Assembly: GCA_018136815.1 (NCBI GenBank)
Contig: CM030934.1
Coordinates: 559,479-623,478 of the forward strand
Length of the DNA stretch: 64,000 bases
Source: Isochrysis galbana
Lineage: Eukaryota > Haptophyta > Isochrysidales > Isochrysidaceae
Direction: 5' to 3'
Every line of letters starts with the position of its first letter. Position 1 is the first letter of the stretch. Shown here piece by piece: positions 49,738-59,600 of this stretch. The notes under the pieces were generated by a model, which was given only the letters and a program-made list of their open reading frames with translations, was not told the DNA's origin and did no database searches. The position numbers were made by a program, and so were the translations under genes.

Positions 49738-52493
49738 ATGACTGTGCTTCCCTCCCGCGCGGCGTTGGTCGCACTGGCGTGGCTGTCAGCGTGTGCGGTC
49801 GGGTTCCAGATGCCCCTTCGTCCCTCTTCTATCCGCCGCCGCGCCACCGCGCCTCCCACAATGGGCGTACCCAAGTTTTTTCGATGGCTGACCGAAAAGT
49901 ACCCGCAGATCAACGTGCGTATTTCAGAGGGGAGGCGGCGCTCGGACTACGTGGACAATTTCTACCTCGACATGAACGGAATCATCCATCAGTGCACCCA
50001 CGGCGATGAAGTCGGCGCGCACGAGCGGTTGAGTGAGGACCAGATGGTGGAGCGCATCTTCGGGTACACTGAGCGGCTTATCGCCATCGCTAACCCGAGG
50101 AAAGTGCTCTACCTCGCGATCGACGGCGTCGCGCCGCGAGCTAAGATGAACCAGCAGCGCTCGCGACGCTACCGCGTACCGCGCGAGATGGCGCAGCAAG
50201 CGCTCCGGGATAAGGCCAACGAGCAGGCGAAGCTCTTCAAGAAAGAGGGTGTCGTGCTGAGCAAAGGTAGTCTGCCGCCCATGAAGGACACATTCAGCGG
50301 CCCGCCGCCCCCGCCGCCCTTCGATTCCAACTGCATCACGCCGGGCACCGATTTTTTATATCGCCTGGGTAAGCGCTACGAGGCCTGGATTCGCGACAAG
50401 ATGGCAAACGACCCTAAGTGGCAAAATGGGCCAACTGTCATTTTCTCGGGAGCCGATGTTCCAGGGGAAGGGGAGCATAAGATCATGGACTTCATCCGTG
50501 AGACACGTGCCGACTCGCCGTCGCGCGACGCCACGCGCCACTGCATGTACGGGTTGGACGCTGATCTGATCATGCTTGGCATGATCACGCATGAGACCCA
50601 CTTCTCCCTCCTGCGTGAGCGGCAGAAGTTCCAGCGTGGCCGATTCGCTCCGCGAGGGCGTGGGCGCGGCGCGAATCGAAGCCGTGCGGGCAGCTTTCGG
50701 GGCGGGGGCAACTTTCGGGGAGGAAGTGGCGAACGGGGCGGGCGGGGCGGGCGCACGGAGTCACCGCGACTTCAGATGAGCCCTTCCGAATATGATGGGC
50801 ACGGCAGGGCAGCTGACGCTGACGACAAGGATTTCGTCTTCCTCGAGCTTGAGCTACTCCGCCAGTGCCTAGCGGGCTCGATGCGCCCCATGGTCCCGAT
50901 AGCTTCGCTCGACTTCGCGTGGGAGCAAGAGCGAGCTGTTGACGACTTCGTCTTCCTTTGCATGCTGGTGGGTAACGACTTCCTTCCGGGGCTGCCGTCA
51001 CTCGACGTTGCCGACGGAGCGCTCAACATGATGATGCGCGTGTACACTGACATGCTCCCCGACCTGGGGGGCTACTTGACGCATAAAGGAGAGCTGGATC
51101 TTGAACGGTGCGTCGTGCCTGCGCGGCACGCACACGTTAGGCTTGCCGGATAGACAATGTTGGGACAATTCATGCTCACTAAAATCAAGTTTGAGCGTTG
51201 AGCGAGGGCGGGGTGTGTGTGCGTCCCCAGCTCGCTTGGCAATGGTTTAACTGGCGAGCTGTTTGTTGTTGCACCCTACGGTGAGCCTCAAGACCTTTCG
51301 CATGGTAGTGAGGAGCTCTATCGGCAAGGACGCGTTTCCCTACCTTGTTAACCTTTTCCTCCTTTCTCACAGGTTTGAAGCATTCGTATCGCAGATTTCT
51401 TTCAATGAGGGTTATGTGGTGCGAAAGAAGCTCGGCCGAGACCCTTCGGATACATCGCCAAACAGCAGAGAATCGGAAGCACCGGGCGACTACAAGAGGA
51501 AATACTACCTTCAAAAGGTTCTCCCAGCCCCTACCCCGCCAATTCGCGCCAACCGAATAGGCTCTTAGCGAGCGTCACGGTTTCTAAGAGCCTCTCCATT
51601 GTTTTGCACCTGGTCGAATTGATCTGGACGGCTTGTCCCCCCACTGTTCGAGACGGATTCCTTAGTCGTTCCTGCCCTTGCCCATATGCAGGTGGGGACG
51701 CACCCCAACGATACGAAGGGAAAGCGAGCACTCATTCAGTCATATCTCGAAGGCTTGGTCTGGTGTCTTGAGTACTATCATAACGGATGTCGGTCGTGGA
51801 ACTGGTAAGGGGTTCGTTGCCCTTGCATATGAGGCGGAGATGCTCTTCAGCTGAGTGCCGACACTTTGCTGACCGCGCACTCAGGTACTTTCCCGACTTT
51901 TACGCTCCGTTGGCCTCGGATTTGATCGACCTTCCTTCGTACGACATCAGACTAGAGATGGGCACGCCGTTCCCACCTCTCGCGCAGCTTCTTTCCGTGC
52001 TACCGCCTCAATCAGGCTCACTCTTGCCTGGACCCTACGCTGAGCTAATGCAATCAAACACCTCTCCAATTTATGATGCCTTCCCTGTCGACTTCACACT
52101 GGATGCGAATGGCAAGGTAAGAGCTTATCACTCGACCGTGACCTGCGTAAGAGGTCCCAAAGCTTCACTAGGCGGTTAGCCTTCATTGCATCTACATCAG
52201 CTGCCTCGTCTACCTTTGCCACTGCCAACCTTGAGCCTTGACTATTAGATATCTTGGCCCTTGTAGCGCGCCGAATGGGAAGCCGTGGCCTTGCTCCCCT
52301 TCATCGATGAGCAGCGGCTGCTTTCCGCGGTTGAGTCTATCGACGCGGACACACAGCTCACCCCAGAAGAGCGGGAACGCAACCAGCAAGCGACTGACCT
52401 CGTTTTTGCACCCGGAGACGTCCAAGGCGTGCGAGCGCCGACGCGTGCACCTGTCGCAGCAGCGCTCGCGGCGGCGGAGGCTGCGAAAGCTAG
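49738..52493 (+). CDS. XRN-family 5'-3' exoribonuclease with an organelle-type leader, at least 5 exons
   Basis: Processive RNA exonuclease. Exons 49738-51107, 51373-51517, 51692-51804, 51885-52115 and 52267-52493 join in frame through GT-AG introns. Core motifs: MGVPKFFRWLTEKYP, YLDMNGIIHQC, LYLAIDGVAPRAKMNQQR, ADVPGEGEHKIM, YGLDADLIMLG, LVGNDFLPGLPS, then YLEGLVWCLEYYHNGCRSWNWYFPDFYAP in part and EWEAVALLPFIDEQRLL. The canonical start would be Met 42 (49861). A 41-residue leader in the same frame reads MTVLPSRAALVALAWLSACAVGFQMPLRPSS.. in part: hydrophobic signal, Ala-x-Phe-like step, then Arg/Ser/Pro, as in plastid-targeted proteins of complex algae. An RGG-rich insertion (FAPRGRGRGANRSRAG, FRGGGNFRGG) sits inside the catalytic region. 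The C-terminal exon(s) after 52493 were not resolved. Confidence 0.92.
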
Positions 52494-54064
52494 GTAACTT
52501 TGAGTCGATCTTTCCCTTCGCTCGCGATTCCGGTGCATGGTGGTCGATCAGGGTTGATACGCCCGTACCTCTTGAGGCTTTGTGACTTGTGCTTGTTGGT
52601 ATTTGTGGACGTTCGGGCATTGTGGGTCTTATCTGCCCTCTTTTGAAGGCACACTAGTTGTGTTGGAACTACTCGGCGCGGGCATCGACCTCGAACAGTC
52701 GTGTAGGTGTCACTTCACGTTGGCATTCGAAATTCCAACCTTCGTCTCGGGCATAGCTGCCTCGTATCTGGCTGCTGAAAAATTGCTCGCTAAGGTTGAG
52801 GGGTGATGCTTGGTGCCATGGGCCGTAATCGTATGCTCAGTTTACATACCTGCTCCTCCCCCACACGAGATTGGTATTTCCGTTGTGAATCGCATAGTAT
52901 GTGTCCTATTCCGGCACGCCTTACGACGCAAGACGGTGTAACGCACACTCAGCGTCAACGTACACGGCGGCACGCTCATGCCACAACACCACGCACTGTA
53001 GCAACTCCGCCAATCACATCGGTTGCGAGAACTCCGAGACGTGAGACAAATGAGCAGCGTAGCCCGCGGGCACTCGGCTAGCCAGCGACAAGACACCACC
53101 ATATCCAGACCACAAGTAACAACCCAACGAGATCTCCCCGGCGTTTCCGAAAAAGAGACATCCCAAAGGCCTGCCCCGAACCCGCAGCTGCCCGAACCAG
53201 GCTCTTGGCTCTCTTGGTAGTGCACGCCGGAGCCGGACCCCAGAAACCGAAGACAAAGGAACGAAGGGGGGAAAGGGAGGAGGCGGATGGAGGGGGTACA
53301 AGGGCGGTGTCGTAGCAGTGACAGGGTAATCTAGATCTAGTAGGCGAGTAGCCCAGAATCTTCAGATGTTTTTTATGCTTATCGGCGCTTATGCGGGCGC
53401 TTCGGGGGCAGGGGGCTCGTCTATGAGCTGGTCGAGCGCGGCGGCGGCCAGGGCGAGGGAGGAGGAGGGGAGGGGCACGCTCTCGCCATGACCCTATCTT
53501 TTGCCCTTGCGTTAAGCAGGCGGAGGCTTAGTCGAATGTGCATTCGTGTGCATGGTGATGGTCATGGCGAGTCAGGAGCAGTGTAGCAGTGTATCTCACC
53601 ATCTATCGCACACTTTACTCACTCACATGAACCCCGCCCCTCTCCGCGCCTATCCATTGCCATTGCGTATGCACGTGCGTCATGCAATGACAATGATCAT
53701 CGAAGTTCGACACCTCTCGAGTAGTTTCGAGTATATTATGTGTTGTGCATATAGCTGCACATCCTTGCACTCTCACTCTTCTTTTGGTTGTTGTCATTCA
53801 TTGTTCGGATTGTAGTACACTGGTGGCGCCACCTCTCTATCGCGTGCCATAGCCATCTGCAAACTGATTAAAATGGGAAGGTAGAAGCGATGGCATTGAG
53901 GATGAAAATGATGATGCACATGATGATGTTTAGACGAGGACGATGGAGACGGCGGCGACCTCGGCGGTGGACAATGCCACCCTCCCAGGCATCAACCTTG
54001 ATCAACTCTGACGATCTCTCATCTCGGAGTCTATGAGCATCTACAGAGCAAAAGTGAGACATGT
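52494..54064. other. XRN 3' end and intergenic sequence, not resolved
   Basis: An acceptor TTTTGAAG at about 52647 would let the XRN frame run about 18 more codons to a stop near 52706, but this tail is not conserved-looking. Later C-terminal exons may lie at 52640-53220. The repeat shared with 12105-12200 is at 53420-53500. The rest shows nothing. Confidence 0.35.
53337..53375 (+). repeat. Dispersed 40-bp motif E, copy at 53.3 kb
   Basis: CTAGTAGGCGAGTAGCCC..AATCTTCAGATGTTTTTT. On the minus strand it directly follows the stop of the ORF end shared with 12.1 kb, as if it were the 3' end of that element family. Confidence 0.55.
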
Positions 54065-54601
54065 CTATTGTGGCCCTAGTTCGAGCGCCATAGATGACCA
54101 CCGGCCGGGATTATCGGTCTGCAGAGGCGTCCTCAGCTGGATAATGAGCTGATTGCAGGCCCCCCCAACTGCGCCGCTATAGTGCATGCAATGGCGCGTC
54201 CCTTGCTGAGCCAAGGGATGATCCTTGGTATTGTCTTGGTAGAGGACGTCTCCCGGTTGCATAACAAGCTCATCACCATCTGGCGTGCGCACAAACCAGC
54301 GGCCGGCGAGCGTAATGACGAACTGGGGCGCAGGGCAATAGTGCCAGGGGTTATCTCCGAATTGCTGCGTCACGATGGTGTTGACCACCTCGAGCTCTTC
54401 GGCCGAAAAGCTGCGAACGTATTGGATGGATGAGGAGCTGGTGAAGTCCTTCTTGACCATCTGTGAGAATTTCTGGTCTCGCGCGAGGCGCGTGTTGCCG
54501 TCGTTTGCAACGTAGAGCTGGTGGTAGCGAATGGTGCCTGCCTCTGGTGTCGCAACCATCGCCGTGCTTCCGGCTGAGAGTATGGAGCCGATCTGCCCCA
54601 T
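54065..54601 (-). CDS. Cupin-domain protein
   Basis: 178 residues from the first in-frame ATG (54601, MGQIGSILSAGSTAMVATPE). The cupin barrel occupies the last 120 residues: NPWHYCPAPQFVITLAGRWFV in part (motif 1 region), DGDELVMQPGDVLYQDNTKDHP (motif 2 with the PGD turn and His), then GTRHCMHYSG and CNQLIIQL. Small single-domain cupins bind a metal and include enzymes, binding proteins and storage proteins, so the substrate cannot be told. The canonical double-His motif is only partly kept (HYCPAPQ). No signal peptide or neighbour suggests a pathway. The coding frame is clean and single-exon. Confidence 0.75.
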   Translation of the reverse strand: MGQIGSILSAGSTAMVATPEAGTIRYHQLYVANDGNTRLARDQKFSQMVKKDFTSSSSIQYVRSFSAEELEVVNTIVTQQFGDNPWHYCPAPQFVITLAGRWFVRTPDGDELVMQPGDVLYQDNTKDHPLAQQGTRHCMHYSGAVGGACNQLIIQLRTPLQTDNPGRWSSMALELGPQ

Positions 54602-55303
54602 TGGGTGGGGGAGCGAGCGGTCCACCGGTGGAATACAGACCACCGGACGACCGATCGGACAACGAGAGGAGAGAGAGAAAGAGACAGAGATAGAGAAAGA
54701 AGAAAAAAGGGAGAAAGGAGAAGAAACGAGGAGAAAGTGAGGATCTAGATGAGAGAAAAAGAGAGTTTGAGAAAAGACGCCGCGAGGAGAGTAAGAATGA
54801 CGGAGACAAGACCCGAAGACTCAGGGAAGAAAGAAGAAAGAAGCCTTTCTATTGTAGTTTTCTCTTCGTTTCCTCCTCTCTCCCCACCATCACGTCTGTA
54901 GAAGACGTGAGAACGAGAGCCGCCGCACCTCGAGTTCAGAGTGTCAGCACGTAGTTCTGAAGAAAGATAAAAAAACAAGGTGCCAAAGGGTGTCATTGTC
55001 CGAATGAGTTTTGTACTACCTCCGTTCCATTACTCAGATGTCAAGGAGGCTTTAAACACTAACTGTCAGCTAGACACTAATATTGGGGCCCCGCCAAAGA
55101 TGTTAGAGGGGAGAGGGTACATTGGGGCTTAACATGAACATTTTGTTTCATCTCAATAGTGTGATTCGCACCTACGGACAAAGTCAAAAAGAAAGGAATT
55201 CTAATCAGTGTCAGTGTCCTCGAGCACATCACAGATCACGGCGGTGCGGCAAATCATACTCATTCGATCCCTCCACCTCAACGATGCGCGCCAACACCAG
55301 GCT
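54602..55303. other. GA-rich tract and intergenic sequence
   Basis: Positions 54655-54850 are purine-rich (GAGAAAG type). TACTACCTCCGTTCCATTA near 55016 resembles the start of Stowaway-type MITEs, but no second end was found. No gene. Confidence 0.4.
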
Positions 55304-55764
55304 TTAGTTATTGAAGAGAGCACTAAATTCTTCAGGGGGTGTATTCATGCTGAATGCTTGCTCACAATTGCACAGTGGCAAGGCCACCAGCACCCTTGCG
55401 GCATGCCGGCAGACGTTCCGCCTCAGCCAGCCGCCAGCTGATGATGTTCGGCTGACCTCAGTCGGATAGCGCGGGCCAACATGATACTTCTCCCACAATG
55501 CCGCGTGCGCTCGCTGCCACTCCTTCCCATGCTTCGGCTCGGGCAGCCGCTCGCGCTCGTATGCTCGTATGCCACAGCAATTGCCGCCTGGCAGTTCGGC
55601 GTCAACGACCACTGCCACTTCTTGGGCGGTGGGGCCGCATCTTCCTTGGGCGTGCTGGGCGGCTCAGGAGGCTGCTCGGGAGAAGCAGGACGGCAGCGCC
55701 TCACAAAGTCGCCACCGGTGCGCCTCCCATGCTGCTGGGGCTCGACCACCTTCAGGCGCGCCAT
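55304..55764 (-). pseudogene. Unidentified ORF cut off at its start codon by the Gypsy insertion
   Basis: Two overlapping minus-strand frames look protein-like: MARLKVVEPQQHGRRTGGDF...PPKKWQW from the ATG at 55764, and VVVDAELPGGNCCGIRAYERERLPEPKHGKEW..HAALWEKYHVGPRYP to a stop at 55304. One shift near 55610 separates them. I do not recognise the protein. The ATG lies 2 bp from the Gypsy 5' LTR at 55767, so any upstream exon or promoter has been separated from it by more than 8 kb. It may be a dead gene, or a fragment that was already non-functional. Confidence 0.35.
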
Positions 55765-55766
55765 GC

Positions 55767-56160
55767 TGTCGCATTCATCCTAGATGATGCGATTTCCAGG
55801 CTCTTGTTTCCAGGTCCTTCGCCGTGCGGCCACACGGTGAAGCTCAGGTACATCTAGGTTGGTAGGGTTCGTCCCTAGCGATCTAGAATTCGAGTTCTCG
55901 TTTCGTTCCTTCTAGCCTGTTTGTCAGGTCTAGATTCCAGGTTTCCTCCTTTCGGGTAATCTTGACCCAAAGGAGCCAGGTCGCCTGTTGCTCGCTGCGC
56001 GCTTGTCTCAGGCTCTCGAGTTACCTTGTGAAGGCTTGTTTAGCTTCTTGCAAGGCTTGTTGTTTCTTGTTGAGTTCCGGTTCTTGCTTGGGACTTGCTC
56101 ACTTTCACTTTCGTTGTCGTTGTCGTCCAGGCCTGTTCTTCGTAGGTTCCGCTTGGCTTG
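55767..56160 (+). repeat. 5' LTR of the Gypsy element (right boundary uncertain)
   Basis: Matches 63719-64000 and, inverted and diverged, 6610-7058. The matching to the old fragment shows that the LTR reaches at least about 56160. No primer-binding site was identified with confidence. Confidence 0.85.
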
Positions 56161-56623
56161 GTTAGGGTTTCGTTGCCTTCCGGCGTTTGGCGTTCGCGTT
56201 GGCGTTCGGAAACTTCCTCTCACATTCCCTAGGTCCGCTACCCTTGGCTTGTAGGTCCTTGCTTCTTTCTTCTCGGTCAAGGTTTTGGCGAGCAAGTCGG
56301 TTGCTCTATCCGCTCGAGATTTGAGGTTTAATTTGCTATCTCGCCTTGGAGACCGGTGTAGGTTCGCTTCCTAGGTGAGGGAATCTTTCCCCTTGATGCA
56401 AGTTACATGCAAGCCTTGGCCCCTTTGGTGTTTCTTCCCCTTGGTTGCTACTCAGGGTTGTTCGTTAGAAGCGTCTAGAAGGTTCACGCTCAACGGCAAG
56501 ATTTCCTCTGTCGTGAAGACATCTCGTTGCGATCTGTATCCAAAGTGATCGCCGTGGTCGTCGGCTTCCGGAGTCAATGAAGATGAAGGTTCCAAGGGAG
56601 CTGCGGCTTTCCGCGCTCACGCC

Positions 56624-59600
56624 GTGGCCACCGCAGACTCGGGAGACGCAGGGGCCGTCGACTACGATCCCTCGTCGCGCACCATACGGACGCCGGCGTC
56701 TCCTCTTTCTCTCGGCTCTCCGGAGGATCCCCGTTCCAGGGATCGCCCGCCGGAGCCAACCCCCTTCAGGTCTAGCCCACCGAAACTCGAGGGCGACGAC
56801 CTCCTTCCCCTGAATTCCGTTGCCGAGGCCATCCACCGGATCGCCGTGGTTGGTTGTTCCTCGGCCGCCAAGTCTACTGAAGCTGCCCGCGCCCCTACGC
56901 GCGAGCTTCAAATGTTAGCCGCCTCCCGTGCCCGGGCTAGCGGTTCCTCCGTCATCTTGCCCCGCCATCTCGCCGAAGCTGCTCTAGCCTTGCGGCGGCC
57001 GGACGCGAGCACTCATGCATCGCCCTCTGCCGTGTTGCCGACGCATTTTGACGAGCTTTGCGCTGAGTTGGCAGCGATCCACGACGCCGTGACGTTCGAC
57101 GCGGCCGAGGGGATTCCTCCACCCCGCGTTCTAGTCGTCGGTGAAGCTAGCGGGGTCGTGTCTTCGATGTTCCTACTTGCCGGAGCGCACGTCGCGACGT
57201 GCGATCTACGACCGTCGGAGATCGACTACATTCCCCACTTCTGCGGAGATGCTCTTCACATTCAAAATCTCGGTTGGGACCTCGTGGTCGCGCATCCGCC
57301 GTGCACGTATTTGTCGGCGGTGAGTTGCCAGTGGCTCGATCGGGAACCGGGACGTCGCCAGGCTCTCGAATCCGCCGCTAGAGTCTTCCTCGCCATGGCA
57401 AGCGCCGACGCGCCTTTCGTTGCCGTCGAAAATCCTCGAATGCACGCGGAAGCCTCTGCCTTAGTCGGGGGGTTGCGACCGCGGCAGTTTGTGCAGCCGT
57501 GGCAGCACGGCACGGGCCATCAAAAGGCAACTGGCCTGTACCTGACGGCTTCACTCCCGCCCCTGCAGCCTTCGAAGATTGTCGAGGGACGTCTATCCGC
57601 GATGGCGGATCTATCGCCGTCGCCTCACCGTGGCGCCCTTCGCAGCCGCACCTATGTGGGCATTGCCGGTGCAATGGCGGCCCAGTGGATGCCGGTCTTG
57701 CGCCGTTATGCGCGCAAAGCCAAGGCGTCGCGTTCGCTCAACTTCACGGTGGACTGGGCAATTTCCCAAGCAGCTGCCAGCTTGAGAGAACGCCCCTCGC
57801 TTTGTTCGACCGGCTTCGAACTGGCTGAGCCGAGGACGGCTCTAGCTCGCTTCATGGAGGGGAGAGGCGAAGCAGCTTCTAGCCCTCACCTCACGCCTCC
57901 CAGCGGTTCGCCAGTGTCTGATTCGGTTGTCGTGATCTCAGACGCGGGCCCCGTTGCCGATGCGTCTCGCCTGCTTCATCGGAAGGACTCGGAAACCAAC
58001 GCATCGCAAGACGGGACCGTGGCGGAAGTGGACTGCTTCACGCCGTGGGAGTGGCCCATGAAGGACCGCTCTACAACGCCAGGCCCTCCAAACACGGTGA
58101 AGAAGCGCCGCAGCAAGTGGCAGGTCTTCGACCGTGATGTAATTTCGGGGGTCCATCGGTGGCGGGATGTCACGCCTTCCATCGCCCAAGAAATCGCTGA
58201 GCAAGCGGCAGCTGCGGAGCCGTCGGAACCTTCCATCTTGTCTCGACTGGGCTCTCAAGGCATCAATGCACTATCTCCGAGCGCCTCCTTCACGGCTGGC
58301 GACGAAGGAGTGGCCGAACCGACCGGTTCGGTCGTAGCCGAAAGGCCACTTGAAAACGGGGATGTTGGGCTGGACTCGGGAGAAGATGATACGCCCGAGA
58401 CTCCAGAACACCGGAGCATGCAGGCCCTCGAGACCAAGCCCTCCGACGCCGCCGACGGAGAAGGTACTCCACAGGCATTGTGTGGCGATGGGGCTGCCGC
58501 TAGGGGCCTCAGTGCGGCTGGTTTTTCCGAGTTGTCGAAGCTTCCGAAGACAGACTTGCAGAAGTCCCCGGAGAAGGAATGGTCACGCCAAATGGATCAA
58601 CCTCGGCATCCGACGGACCGTCGAGGGCTAGGCTATGATGGCGTGCCTAACCCCTCTAATTCAGCAAAGGCATCCCCATACTCTTCAATACCATTCGTGC
58701 CGCAGACGGTGGCCGCCGCTATCGAGCGAGTGCCCCACGTCGATGAATCTTCTCCGTCCAGGCTAGCCTCCAATCCAACCACCCTGTCACCCGGAGCCGG
58801 AACCTCACTTCCGGTGGAATCTATCGCGGACACGCCGCCGCCGCTCTACCCTCGTCACTGCCTCTATGTCCGCGATCTCGTGGTATGCCGTGCCGATGGC
58901 GACCGCGCAGCTCAAGGGTTCGTTCTCCCGGACGTTGCCCTCACGGTGAACAGCACCCTGGCTGACACTGGAGCGGGCCCGTCAGTAATCACCACTGCCC
59001 TGCTTGATCGACTACCTGAAGACGCCTGCGTCGAACGCGTATCGGACGCTACCGTCCCCAACCTACATGGGCCGGACGGCCTTCTTCTCATCACTAGGGG
59101 CCGGGCTAGCCTCGTCTTCTCCTTGTCCGGTCGCCTCTTCCGTCATTCGTTCGCGGTCATCGAAGGAAACCCGATGCTTCTGCTCGGGAACGATTTTTTG
59201 GCCGCCCACTCCGCTACCATTTCTCTCGACGCCGCGAGCTCGGAGGGAAGCCTCCGCCTCCGTCCGGCCTCTGGCGATGCAGAAGACTCTTCAAGAGTCC
59301 TTTCCGAATGCGTAGTCAGAGTTTCCACGGCGCCGCCCCCAGTCGCGGACTCCGGCTTCGTCGGAGCTATCTCGATGTCACCCGGTCAACCGCTGACTGT
59401 CGACTTTCTGGAGAGGTCGACGGCAACACGAGAGATCCCGGCTGGATCGGAGGGTGAGGCTGCTGCTGATGCTAGGCAGCCACTCTATACACCTCTCTTT
59501 GAGTCTGCCGACGAGTTTGCGGCCAAAGCTCCGGCGTCTACCTCGTCCGAATATCTTCTCTACACGGAGCAAGCGGTGACGATTCCTGCCTTCCACCGCG

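Noticed and set aside
55010-55040. Stowaway-like MITE start (TACTACCTCCGTTCCATTA)
   Set aside because: Only one end is visible; no inverted partner within 1 kb.
56577-56813. Separate 78-codon ORF at the start of the Gypsy internal region
   Set aside because: Overlaps the long polyprotein frame, Arg-rich shadow composition, no family match.
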